From Rhododendron vialii (lineage: Eukaryota > Streptophyta > Magnoliopsida > Ericales > Ericaceae), in assembly GCF_030253575.1 (NCBI RefSeq), contig NC_080563.1, positions 12,543,001 through 12,607,000 of the forward strand: a stretch of 64,000 nucleotides of DNA, in the 5' to 3' direction. Positions 33,625 to 45,500 of this stretch are shown one piece after another. The position numbers and the translations under genes are program-made. The notes below the pieces were generated by a model. The model ran no database searches. It saw nothing but the letters and a program-made list of their open reading frames with translations, and was not told the DNA's origin. Every line of letters begins with the position of its first letter. Position 1 is the first letter of the stretch.

Positions 33625-36169
33625 TCAAATACCCAACTGGCTTTGCACCTCCAAAATGGTCTTAGCCGAGTCTTTCACCTTCTTCTCCTCCTCATCAGTC
33701 AAATGCACATTAGCCACACCCATGACCCCGCTCCGACCGAGCCGCGCCGGCAAGCTCAGAAACACGTTACCACCGGTACCTATACCTATACCGTAAAACC
33801 CATTTGCGAGGACCGAGACAGGGTGGATGCTCCTCTGATCCCTCAGTATGGCTCGAGCCAGGCTAGCCACCGAGTACCCGATCGCCCATGATGTGTAACC
33901 TTTGAGGCTTATCACTTCGTATGCACTCTCCACCACTTCTTTGTGAATCTTCTGCAATGTTTCCTTCTCGTACGCGATTTGTTGCCTGTCTAGGAAACTC
34001 AGTACGGGCACTCCTCCGACGCTGATGCTTGACCACAGTGCCACCGAGCTATCGCCGTGTTCCCCAACAATAAAAGCCTGGTTTAAACTAACCATATTAG
34101 AGCATCCACAATGGAAATAATCAAAATCGATAATCAAAATATGTCACGTCAGCATTTGATTATCCATTTAATTTTTAATCAAACTTGACCTCTACATTGG
34201 TTATTTTTGTATTCCTATAAAAAAAAAACCCCCACAATACGCAATGCACCTATATTCAATTGCAAACGAGTTTTAATCACGCACCCGACCACACCAAATT
34301 ATTTGTCTCGATGAGACGATTCTAATGTGAGATGTTTTTTAATTTTTTAGTTTTGAATTTGGTTATTGGATTTGGTTATTGAGCTTTGGTTATTGATAAA
34401 AGTTGTTAAGTTTGGTTATGGAATGGGTGGAATTTGATTATTTGCTAGTAAAAGACTTGTAATTTTACTTATTACAATGTAAGATATTTTTTAGCATTAT
34501 TGTTAAGTTTGCTTATCTATACAAATTTACTTATTACAATATGAATGCTCTTACAATGATTAACAATTAGTATGCGATTTGGTGATTCGTTAACAATGAA
34601 ACAAAAAAACCTTCATGTCTTATATGAAAAATTTTAAAAATCAATTTTGGCCCTGTTGCTCTAAGATTCTTATTTTTTAAAAGGTTGTTCGGCTAACTAA
34701 GCTAAGTAGTTTATTTTTTTGTCTTTATTCAAATTTTTTACACATTTGTTAGTTTTTTGTCAATCTTTTGGAGATTTTTACTTTGTCGTGATAAGCGGAA
34801 TATAAAAAGTAAAAAATTACAATTGAAATCAATTTTTTTGAATAAAGACAAAAAAATTAATTTATTGACTTATTTTTGTCTTTATTTAAAAAAAATTATG
34901 TTTCAATCGTAATTTTTTACTATTTAGATTCCTCTCGTCATGACTAAGCAATAATTCTCAAAAAAATTGACCAAAAACTAACAAATGCGGAAAAAAAAAA
35001 TTGAATAAGAACAAAAAAAATAAACCATTTTACTTATTTAGCAAAGCAATCCCTAAGTACTTATTTTTCGCTATATCGCTATACGAGATAGATCATTTTA
35101 GTTAGTGGAACACACCTGATCCAAAATTACGCAAGTTAAAAAAAAGGAAAATTTATAGAAATGGTCCTCCTAGTTTTATTTGAGTCTCATTTTCGTCCTT
35201 CAAGTATCAATTGCAACTCTTTTGACCTTCAAGTTTAGTTTTCGTACCAAGTTGGTCCAATTGATAACATCTGTCAGCCAAATTGGATGGAAAAAATCAG
35301 ATTGAGGGCAAACATTATCAATTGGACCAACTTGGTACAAACTGCAACGTCCAAACTGCGATCAATCTAATTTTTTTCGTCCATTTTTGTCTGATAAAAG
35401 TTATCAATTGGACCGATTTGGTGCAAAAATCAAACTTGAAGGTCAAAAGAGTTGCAATTGATACTTGGAGGATGAAAATGAGACTCGGATGAAACTAGGA
35501 GGACCATTTCTATAAATTTCCCTAAAAAAAAACCAGGAGAGTTTTATGTATCGTACGTACCTGGACATCCTGAGCATTGACGTCAAGGTGATCCGCGATC
35601 AAGAACCGAAACCGGGAAGAATCCAGATTCGTGCCCGACCCAATAACCCGATTCGAAGGGAACCCCGAAAGCTTCCACGCAACGCAAGTCAAGACATCGA
35701 CGGGGTTGGACACGATCAGCAGAACCGTGTCGGGCGAGTACTTCACGAGCGGCGGTATGATTTTCTCGAACAGAGCCAGGTTCCTGTGCAGCAGGCTCAT
35801 CCTGGACTCGCCGGGGTTCTGCCTGGCGCCGGCGGTGACTATGCAGAGGTCGGAGGCGGTGGTGACGGCGTAGTCGTCGGAGGCAAGGATGGTGGTGCGG
35901 GGGAGGAAGGCGGCGGCGTGCTGGAGGTCGAGCATCTCGCCGCGAGGCTTGTCGGGGTAGGCGTCGACGAGGGCGAGCTCGTCGGCGAGGTTTTGGGTGA
36001 GGATGGTCTGGGCTATGGCCATGCCGACGTTGCCGGCTCCGACGATGGAGATCTTGGTGGGTTTGATTGGGGTGGTAGGCGGGGCGGTTTTTTGGGTTGG
36101 TTTGAAGAAGGATTGGGCTATGTCTAGGCCTCCTGGCCCGAAAGATGAAGATGATGAACTCTTTTGCAT
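33625..36169 (-). CDS. LDH: L-lactate dehydrogenase (NAD-dependent, cytosolic)
   Basis: Two exons on the minus strand, 35561-36169 (203 codons) and 33625-34077 (150 codons plus stop), with a phase-0 GT..AG intron, give 353 residues, the usual plant LDH length. The Rossmann motif GAGNVG is at residues 44-49. The substrate-loop Arg lies in ARQNPGESR (about 114-123), and the catalytic His in GEHGDSS is residue 210. '[18 protein letters not shown]' and '[12 protein letters not shown]' are further family signatures. No targeting peptide is evident beyond a Ser-rich start. LDH reduces pyruvate to lactate with NADH, and in plants it is typically induced by oxygen shortage. A TATA box lies about 92 bp upstream, and the leader has a (CT)n tract at 36196-36214. 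The 1.48-kb intron contains three fold-back elements. Confidence 0.95.
34097..34553. mobile_element. Tourist-like (PIF/Harbinger) MITE, TSD included
   Basis: The element 34100-34550 begins GAGCATCCACAATGG and ends CAATATGAATGCTC, imperfect inverted ends. It is flanked on both sides by TTA (34097-34099, 34551-34553), the target site of PIF/Harbinger. Its interior repeats 'tttggttat' several times. It lies just inside the LDH intron, about 20 bp from the exon-2 acceptor. Confidence 0.78.
34683..35054. mobile_element. Fold-back MITE, intact relative of the 1171 copy
   Basis: GGTTGTTCGGCTAACTAAGC at the left pairs with 'cttatttagcaaagcaatccc' at the right. Internal inverted blocks around 'catttgttagttttttg' and 'cgtcatga' match the element at 1171-1853, without the minisatellite. 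It is about 372 bp and non-coding. Confidence 0.75.
35137..35531. mobile_element. Mutator-like MITE with about 125-bp inverted ends
   Basis: The element 35146-35522 (377 bp) begins GGAAAATTTATAGAAATGGT and ends in the near-exact complement. Pairing extends about 125 bp, through 'caattgcaactcttttgacc' to 'ggtccaattgataac'. A 9-bp TAAAAAAAA lies on each side (35137-35145, 35523-35531). This fits the 9-bp target duplication of Mutator elements, although an A-run is weak evidence. It ends about 40 bp from the LDH exon-1 donor. Confidence 0.8.
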
Positions 36170-36260
36170 TGTGTTGGTTTTTGTGTATGGAAATGTTCTC
36201 TCTCTCTCTCTCTCTAGCTTCTGATTATATGTTGTGGGAGAGATGGTGGAGGGAGTCTAC

Positions 36261-36270
36261 GTTTTATAGG
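36261..36270 (-). promoter_or_regulatory. TATA box of the LDH gene
   Basis: The minus strand reads CCTATAAAAC about 92 bp upstream of the LDH start codon, followed by a CT-rich leader. Confidence 0.65.
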
Positions 36271-36730
36271 TACAATATATGGAGATGAAAGCTTGAAAAT
36301 GGGAAAGAGGGAGTTTGGTTTGGTATTTGGTAATTTGAATGTTCAACGGTCAGCTTTTGTAAAGACTCCGGACATCCAAAAAACTTGGGCATTGGGACGT
36401 TAATTTGCCCGTTGATGGTTCCGAATTCCGAAATTCGTTGAGTTGTACGCAAGCGACGCAAATATCTTGTTACCGAAAAAAATATAGAGATGGAAGGAAT
36501 TGTGTAGTCGGTTTTGAGTCTTTATTTTTTATGGTAGATATTTTACGTCTTAATAATACTATGTACACAAATTTTAATTTACGAAGCTACATGTGTATAC
36601 ATCTGATATGGTTCGATTGACATGAATGCATTTTTATTTTAGTACAAAATTTATGGGCGAATAGATAGTTTTGAACACACCTATGACCTATGACTTCGGA
36701 ACCGTACGGGAAAGTTCTTTTAATATAGTA

Positions 36731-36967
36731 CTTTCTCCATCCGGATTTAATAAATTTTTTTTAGAGTTCGTATCACTATTTAATCGATTATATCTTGTAA
36801 TATATAATATTTTATGTAATTTTAAAAATATTGTCTTATAGAATTAATTGAGATCTATTAAATAAAATCCATATTGAATATAAAATTCATTACTAATTTA
36901 AAAATATAACTCATTTTTTATCCAGTTAAAATTAAACTAGAAACTATTAAATTTGAAACGAGGAAGT
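36731..36967. mobile_element. Stowaway-type MITE (copy 2, diverged)
   Basis: The left end CTTTCTCCATCCGGATTTAA and right end, whose complement starts ACTTCCTCGTTTCAAATTTA, are degenerate versions of the CTCCCTCCGTCCC family. The AT-rich interior ('gagatctattaaataaaatcc') matches the interior of copy 1. The TA target site is clear only on the left. Confidence 0.6.
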
Positions 36968-38600
36968 GTCTATTACAGAATATGTTTCTGGAGGCATTGA
37001 TTGGACCACCCTTTTACTTTCTAGAATCGGTGGTAAAGGAAAATTTCATGGTATACTCCATGCTTGGAGGGCACTCCTTGTTTTTTTAATTATGGTGGGC
37101 ACATTCAGTACCCTCTTTGACAAGTCTTTTACTTTTGGTTTCTTTTCTTGCTGGGCTATGCAATCTATCAACTACAGTCTAACATTGGAATACAAGGCTA
37201 TGCAAGAAGGGTAGTGTCCTACAGGATTATAGTGTGGCCAATCTAACTGTTCATTTTAGTGATGAATAGTTTAGATTTTAATTCGAGCAGTGAACGGTGG
37301 CCAAATCAATAGAAGATCGAATTAAATTCGAGCCGGCCGTGCCGAAATAGACAACTAGATGGATTGCACTACACCCTTGTGGTGCGGCTGTGCACTACAA
37401 GATTTCCAAATCCCGTGGAAATGAACTACTAAAAATGTTCTTAAAAAACCAAAAAAAAAAACCTCCCTCAAAACTCAAAAGAAACAACGGGAAATGTTTT
37501 TCGGGCTCCACCTCCAAGTTCAAATCCTCACTCTGCAACCGTCAACCGGATACATCCCATGGTTTAAAAATCTTGCATGAGCACTTACCGTGGGCCGCTG
37601 GTGGTAAACTTTCGGCAACTGGAAAATTGGAAATGCAGAATTTTCCAGCTGCGCTTTTTCAAGGAAAAAAACAGGGAAGCTTCAGCTTGTAGTAGTAGTA
37701 ATTTCCTGTTGCCATCATGATTTTTCGATTCGAGGAATATTCCTCCTCCTCAACATGCTCCGGAAGAGTCGTGCTGGTCCAAATTCTCAAGGGACTGGGT
37801 TCACACGTTGGAAAATTTTGGCACCAGAAAGGGAGGCGCGAGTGCTGCATCATTTTTCAACGGAACCTCTTTTGACGATCTGCTTGCAGTAGCTAGGGAT
37901 TTTTAGACTATTCCTGCTAAATGATTTTTTTAGTTGACATGTGAAAATAGTAATAACTTGTCTCAAAATTCGTATTTTTAAAGATTTTAGCACGTTCCAG
38001 TGGGTTTAAACAATAGGAGAAACCTAACGGCCGGCAAAAAACCCATTAAGCTAACTTAATACTCCTTTTCAATAATAAAAAAAAGAATTGATTTTGACAC
38101 TTCTCAAATCGAAAACCACACAGGAGAGTACCAAAATCAATTCCATATTAGGAATTAATTTTGGCGATCCACAAATTGATTTTAGCATTCCCCTTTTAAG
38201 AGTATGGTCATCAATTTGAAGAGGAGTGCAAAATCACTCTCTCAAAAAATGGGCAGAATTCGATTGCACACACCCTATAAAAACACACCTGCCTATGTGT
38301 CCCTCCTAACCACACAACTGGAAAAAAAATAATAATAAAACTCTAAGCAAAATGTTATGGAAAAGAAAGGAAATCTCCATTTTTTGATTTGGAGAGAAAG
38401 ACAAGATAAAATAGGAAATTCAAGTATTCTGCAGAGTGAAATTTTTTTCCTTTGTTTTTTTCTCTCATTTCACGGTTTTCAATCCTCACCCAAGTTGTGT
38501 TTCTTCTCATCAAAATCATTCCCACCACCCACCACCAACCCCCCCCCCACCGCCAAAAAAAATTAAAAATTAAAAACATATAGAAAAGGGTAAATAAATT
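36968..38600. other. Intergenic, no gene recognised
   Basis: Mostly unique-looking DNA. 38080-38210 contains an imperfect palindrome around 'aaaatcaattccatattaggaattaattttgg'. A C-run lies at about 38539-38548. No coding exon was recognised. Confidence 0.4.
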
Positions 38601-38601
38601 C

Positions 38602-38800
38602 GAGAAGTGATTTTCACACTTTCTTTTTACAATCCACACTTCCTTTTTTTCGTCTTTTCCCACACGAATTTACTATATTACCCTTTTTTCAATCCACTTT
38701 TCACACATCCAAAGATAATGTTGTAAATACATGTGTTTAAATAAAAAAAAGGGAATATGAATCATAAAAGGGAAGTGTGAAAATCATTTCTTAGTAATAA
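38602..38800. mobile_element. Fold-back MITE, family 'GATTTTCACACTT' (copy 1)
   Basis: AGAAGTGATTTTCACACTTT on the left pairs with 'aagtgtgaaaatcatttctta' on the right, and the next 20 bp of each arm pair imperfectly. It is about 199 bp and non-coding. A second diverged copy lies at 38956-39075. Confidence 0.65.
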
Positions 38801-38955
38801 ATTCGTAGAAGGTTTCAAACATGGGTAACGTGGCCGCATTTCAAACACACAGTAATGCAGGCGAGCAGGTGATCTGGAACGTCCAATCGACACAGCAACC
38901 TTGGTGAAGAATGTAGCAAATTACTGCTCTCCACATACCGTAACTAACAATTTCT

Positions 38956-39075
38956 AATGGGAAATGATTTTTACGCTCCCTCTTCTTATATTCACATTCA
39001 TGTTTTTTTGTTTTTAATGAAAAAACACATATATTTTAAACACTAAAAAACAAAAAGAGAGAATGTAAAAATCAA
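38956..39075. mobile_element. Fold-back MITE, family 'GATTTTCACACTT' (copy 2)
   Basis: Arms GGGAAATGATTTTTACGCTC and 'gagaatgtaaaaatcaagaaa' pair imperfectly around an A/T-rich centre. Confidence 0.5.
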
Positions 39076-39340
39076 GAAAGGGTACGAAAATCGGGGGAAG
39101 GTCTAAGTTTATTAATGCCTAATCCGGTCTAGTTTTGGGCAACAATCAGAATCGTGATCATTTTATAGAATCGTTAATTAGCCTTATCAAACATTGAAAG
39201 GTTTATGAACAAAATATATTTGTACAAGGAAAAATGGGCACTTTTGTGTTTCAATAAAAAATTTGTCATGGCATTTTTTTTACAAATTTGTTTCGTTTAT
39301 GTATTATCGATGTTCAATTACGCTATTTTTTTGCGTGAAT

Positions 39341-39430
39341 AACGTATTTGACGAACTATACAAAATGAACGATTCCAATCATTATTGTAAAACTGAAAAG
39401 AGCCCACAACGATCCAAAACTGAACGGCCG
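39341..39430 (+). repeat. Dispersed repeat, core GAACGATTCCAATCAT
   Basis: The phrase 'gacgaactatacaaaatgaacgattccaatcat' is related to text at about 50128-50160, about 61605-61640 (inverted) and 61830-61870. The copies are diverged and the full element borders are unknown. Confidence 0.5.
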
Positions 39431-39550
39431 CGATTAAACATGCAAAAAACTGGACTGCACCTTCCCCGCGAAAATCACTCCCCTTCGGCCCTTGCTTTGT
39501 AATTTCTCTCTCTAAAGAGAGAGAGAGTGAGAGAGAACGCAGGCGCCGAA

Positions 39551-42500
39551 ATGGAGTCGTCACTGGGAGAGCTGGAGAGAAGACAAACCCAAATCCTCCA
39601 ACGAATCACCCAACTCGAGCTCTCCCATTTGCCCCAACACTTCTCCGCCTCCCTCTCCCTCTCTCCTCCCAACGAAAACGCCGCAGCCACCGACACCGAA
39701 TCCTGCCTCTCCGCCATCCTCGGCTCCAACGGCGTGCGAGACTTCTCGTTCAGGCGAGTCCCCTCTGATTACTACGATTCCCCCCTCGAATCCCGACGAG
39801 ACGTCCTCGGTGCCTCTTCCGTCCACCACCTCTGCAAAAGCATTGTCCTGGTACCTTTCCCAATCTCACGCTTCTCTCTCTCCTCCAACCATATATCAAC
39901 ACAGTTATATTGAGATTGGAATGCTTGTTGTATGGTCTGTTTAATTATCGGTAGCCGTAGATGTCATTCTATGTGATTGGAATTCGCCCTAGTGCTGCTT
40001 TTTGATATCTCGTATTTGGACCAACTTACACGCTTAGAGAACAAGCCAATGAAGCCGCAGCTTCGGGCCCCAGAAAAAACTGTTAAAAATAGGGCCCCCT
40101 ATTATTTAAGACCCTTGTATATATTAGATTCAATTATTGTATATATTAGATTCAATTATTTTTTGTCTAAGCCTGCTACACATGAAAATAGGCCCAAATG
40201 TTTAAGGCCTTTATATATACTGGTTACAGTTGCGTCTGGGAAAAAGAAGATTTTCAAAGTTAAAATTGGTATAAAAACTTATCTTTGCTCAAGAGTGTCT
40301 CAAGATAGATTAAATGGATTGACTGTATTGCCCATTGAGAAGGATACAGTGAAGAAGCTTGATTATGAAGATTTCATTAGTAGCTTTGCAGCTATAAGTG
40401 CGAGAAAATTAATGTTGAAATGATAGAATTTGAAGTATTTTGTAGTTGCGTCTAGGAAAAGAAGATTTTCAAAGTTAAAATTGATAAAAACTTATCTTTG
40501 CTCAAGAGTGTCTGAAGATAGATTAAATGGATTGACTGTATTGCCCATTGAGAAGGATACAGTGAAGAAGCTTGATTATGAAGACTTCATTAGTAGCTTT
40601 GCAGCTATAAGTGTGAGAACATTAATGTTGAAATGATAGAATTTGAAGTATTTTGTTGGTGGTTTATTTATGGATACTATACGTTTCAGTTTTTGTAATG
40701 GTTTTTTTATGAAAACTCTGTGTTGATTAACTATGGTATGCAAAATATACAGAGGGCCCCATTTACGAATTTTGCTTTGGGCCCCAAAAGTTTTGAGCTG
40801 GCACCTAGTCGCACCCTGACTAATCATAGGAGCAACCCCACCGTCCACTGGTGGGGGCCACTCTAGTGCTGCTTTTAGTTTGTTTAGTTGACTTGGATAT
40901 TTAGTTTGAAAGGGACCTGAATTTGGCAAGAGTAAGGGGTAAATGGGAGGGGATAGGCATGATAAAGGTTGAAATGACTAAGTGTGAGAATTTTTGTTCA
41001 TATTTGTGGATCAAACTGAGGCGATAGACTTGGAATTGGATGAGGGAAGTGGATAGTGATTCTGGAATATGTATGATCTGGGAACATAGAAAAGAATGCT
41101 ATTGCTGATAACTTGTTGAGAAACATGTCCATCCAGTAGAGGTACTTGAAATGGATAATCAGGAAAGCTAGAAGAGAAAGAAACTTTACCAAAACTTCTT
41201 CATAGGTGTACATAGTCCGTAGCTGTGTGGGAAAATGTGGCAGAAGGTAAATGCGTCCGTAGCTGTATGGTTTGGACTTGCTGACAGAGATCCAATGGCG
41301 CACTCAGCATTGTTCTAAGTCGATGCAATCTGTGGTTTCCAACTGAGTTTGGCTGCTTCTGTGTGCTATCTATGGAGGTAGAGGAATTCTAGGATTTTTT
41401 GCCAGATTGGAAAGGATTCTTATGCCGTTGGGAAAAGAATTGAGGATAAAATCAAAGCTACTATGTGCTCCTGGAGGAATTTGCCTTGTTCTGAAGTTAA
41501 TGTCTCTATTTGCCAGGAATGGGGGATTCCTTCCAGTGTTTTCAACCATGTTAGCTGGCTGTTAAGATGATGTAGTGTAGGTGTTCTATAGTTAGTGGCT
41601 TGGAGGTTGGGCTAGTGGGTTTTCTGCTTGTCCAAGGCTATTTCCTTGGCTTTTTTTGGGCTTAGTCCCTTTATAACATCACCCTGTTCCTAAAAAAGTG
41701 GAGTTAAATGGCCGCATGGACCAATAAGAATTGGCATGGCAATGCAATTATAGGCTTTATAGCATGATAGGTGGACTGTGGACTTGTTATGGTCAATGTG
41801 CCATAGATGTTGAACGTGGATAGTGTATTCTAATAGATTTGTGTGGTGTAAGTTCTCAAATTCTAGTCCCAGCTCCCAAGTGGCCATTGGTGAGATTGGA
41901 TTTGGACAAGGCATGGAGTATGGACACTACTACATTTCAGTTACTGCAACTGTCTACCATACGTGTGCCTTGGGTGCGAGGGTAATGTCGAACACATGTC
42001 TCTTGGCTCATTAGTATTGATTTTCTGTTAGAATGTTAGGGACAAGGCTCAAACACGTGTGTGATGTCTTGAGATGCATTTGGCTACATGATAGGGACAG
42101 TGTTGTACATTTTCCTGTTCATAATTGATTTCTAAACTAAGTTGCAGTTATTTTCATGAGGTTATTGAGTTTGTGAGTTGCCTGTTGCCCTTCTTTGTTG
42201 CATTGCTATGTTAGTGAATAACTCTATCGTTTTTAATGATGTTTAAAGCATACGTCAAAAGGTTTTTGTGTTGAATTAGTGGTATATTTTCATTATGTTT
42301 AGTGGCCTGTGTATGTTGTCCGGATCGCACGATTCACAAGTCGATTCGCGATTCATGAAAAACAATAAGAATCTTTTGGGGGATCGAGTTTTAAACAGAA
42401 TTGGTGATGAACCATGCGATCAATTTTTGCATTCGACTAATATAAAACCCCTTTACCTTCACCATGTATTTTGGGGAAAAACAAGAACACTCTTTCCTAG

Positions 42501-45500
42501 AGTGTTAACTTAGAAAAAATGGTATACCCATGCAAAATTTGTTGATCACTTGTTGATTATATCATTTATTCTCATCGCAGGTTGTTATTAACCATTTTTG
42601 CTCATTTTTTCCAAACAATAAACTAAATATTCTAGTCTAGATATGTTCGATGGTAAGATACCTAATTCTCATGAATTATCTATTATTAGTAAAGTGAAAT
42701 TTCAATAGTTTATTTTCATATTAGTCAATAGATGACCTCAACATCTTTAAAATGTAGTTACTTATCAAAAAAACATCTTTAAAATGAGGTATTTTAATTT
42801 GTTAGAGTATAGTTATACAAGTAAGTGTGAATGCTATTGATTATAATATCCTCTATGAAAGCAAATTTTGACAAATTGGTCTTTTTAATTATTGTATCCT
42901 CCATATCATAGATCACAATGGGTCTCAGAGCCTCAGACCAACTCACTTATACTGCCATATGAGCAAGTTTCTTACCTACTAGGCTACACAATCATTGTTA
43001 AAATCATACCTTTTATTGTATTAAGGCTAAGCTTTTATTACTATCGTGAATCTTTAATATCAATATGCATATATTATGTTTTCCAATGATGGCTGAATCT
43101 TTATGATTCACGATTCGATTCGATATTCACGATTCTGAAAAGGCTTTTTTCGATTCACGATTTGACAACCTTTTATGCATAAGATAACAAAAAAGTACAA
43201 TCTTTTACATTTTCTTCCTTTCCGTCTTATGTCATAATCTGTTTCGAATTTGTCATGTTCTATAATCCATGCTCCTGTCATGTCTGTGGCCTCTCTTCTT
43301 GGTAGACAAGGCTTACACACCTGTTTGGGGAAACACAATCCTCCTTCCATCTTTCGCTGTGTTGCCCCCGGCCCTATAATGCCTGCTTTTGCAGAGAGCA
43401 AGGCCCTAGAGAGTATACTAGGGTGTTGGCTTTGGTGATTGGTTTGTACCTCTCAAAGTTGATTAACCCACTGAATTTACTTGATGAATTTTATAAGTGG
43501 TGTAGAATGAGTTCTAGCAGCCCTATATCGCTTTGGTTGGGGTCAACGTTCTCATTTCCTTGGGGCTTTCAACCTTTTACATGGACGCTCCTTTGACTTG
43601 CACTCTCTCTTACTTTGCACTGGCTTAACTCAGGTTTTGATCTTCAGAGATTCTAATAGAAGGAATTAGCTGTAGTGCATAGTGCCAAAAGTTAGTACCT
43701 GGTACTGTATATATACATATGGAATTACCTGCACCCCATGGTGCCAAAAGTTAGTGCCGGGTGCCACACGCACACGCGCGCGAGAGAGTTGATGATTGAA
43801 ATGATGGCATTGCTGTGGTGCTCAGACTTTTTGGTGGACAATTTTTCCAAGTTCTATAACATCTAACTGTGCTTTATCTTAGGCCTCGTTCCTTTCATAT
43901 TGATGCTTGTGAAAAAAAAAGTCCTAGTTTCTTCTTGTTCTATGCAGGTTAACACGCAAGCCCCTTCTAACGTAACAGATTGTAGTGATCGCAACTATTC
44001 GAAGTATTACGTTGTTGTGGTTCAGGTACTTAGTATTTTCTCGTCAACAAATGATTGGATCTATCCTGCTGCTATCTCAGTGTTGGGCACTTTTTATTTG
44101 CAGTATACTGCTCGATTTAATGCTGAGACTGTGAAGAACTTTCTGTATGCGCTTAATGATGGGAGAATACCAAAGAAGAAATTCAATTGTAAGTTACTAT
44201 CTGACGTCATGAAATTTCCATGTTCAAGTTTTGTTGTTCAAACGACCTCTGGTATAAGCACATGCCATCGCACCATTCATTAACCTCTACTAGTTTTGAA
44301 TGACCAAATGATTGAAAGAATAATAAAATCCATGCAGACCGGGACTAGTATCAACCAAAAGCAAAGCTAACTCATACCCATGGGGAGAACTAGGATTACT
44401 AATGTGATGGGGCTGTAGTAAACGATTGCAGAATCTTGGGAACATTTATTTTTCATGTTGAGCTCCACTTCAAATTGTGGCTGAACTTTACAAAACCCTT
44501 TGCCCCCTTATAGGGAAGTTCAACTACACAATCTCTTGTAAACGGCAAGTTTAGACCAGGTTTTGTAACATATTGTAGAGACTCTAAAAAGAGAAAGAGA
44601 TCAGCAGGTATTCCCTTTAGCATGAGATCGAGTCACAATAATCCTTCTTCACACAAAGTGGAGGTAAGGTTGCCTATGCACTTCTCTCTCAACCCTGTTG
44701 TTAGCTGGAATCTTTCTCTTCGGGTGTGATGTGTATAGGCATTGGAGAGACCGAGAGAGATAAGCACTGAATTCTTTCTCAACCCTGTTGTTGTTAGCTG
44801 TTGTTCCACTGAAATCTTTCTTTGTAGTTTTTTAGAGAGAAGCATATGAGTTCTATAATTGTCGAGAGGTAAGTATTTGTTGGAAGAGTCATGCTTGTGG
44901 GGTTTCATCCGCCCAAATATCTAAAGCTGTTGATCATCCGAGTTCAAACTTGACGGGTCAAATATAGCTCAGTCCAAAGCAGTTTTGACTGTTTAATTCC
45001 TACCCTATCAAGAAATTAGTATTGTTGTGCAGGAAAACAGTAGCACGTCTAAAAAGGTTGATGATTTGAGAGTAGGTTGACAAAGTTATGCATTGTTGGG
45101 TTTGGAATCTATACATTTTGATGTTGGCATGTTCAGCCACCTAGTCTATAAACTTACGGTGTGTTGATATTTGCAAAACCAGCTTGATTGGAAATTACCA
45201 GCCCAACAACTGTTCTTTTTTGACGGGATGATATGCAAGTTTGCCAATTCTGCAACTACTTCTATCTTAGTCCGGCATCTTTGCTACTGGATATATGTTG
45301 GAGGAGATACCTCCATGTTTTTCACTCCCTGTTGCTGTCACTCAATTGGCCTTGTGGGCATTAATCTGGCTAAAGTCCAGACTAATTGGTTGTATGTGAA
45401 ATGCCTTTGTTTCCCGATGCTTGTGGAATTTGTCTTTTTTAGGTCATTGTCATTGATATTGTTTATGCAGTGAGGCTTGCCCCAGAGGAAATATCGCAGA

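Noticed and set aside
35546-36127. 193-codon plus-strand frame
   Set aside because: It is the antisense shadow of LDH exon 1, which has all LDH motifs. The plus-strand product is a Gly/Val/Arg-rich artefact.
36966-37214. 82-codon plus-strand frame with hydrophobic stretches
   Set aside because: It begins inside the end of a Stowaway MITE and has no family features.
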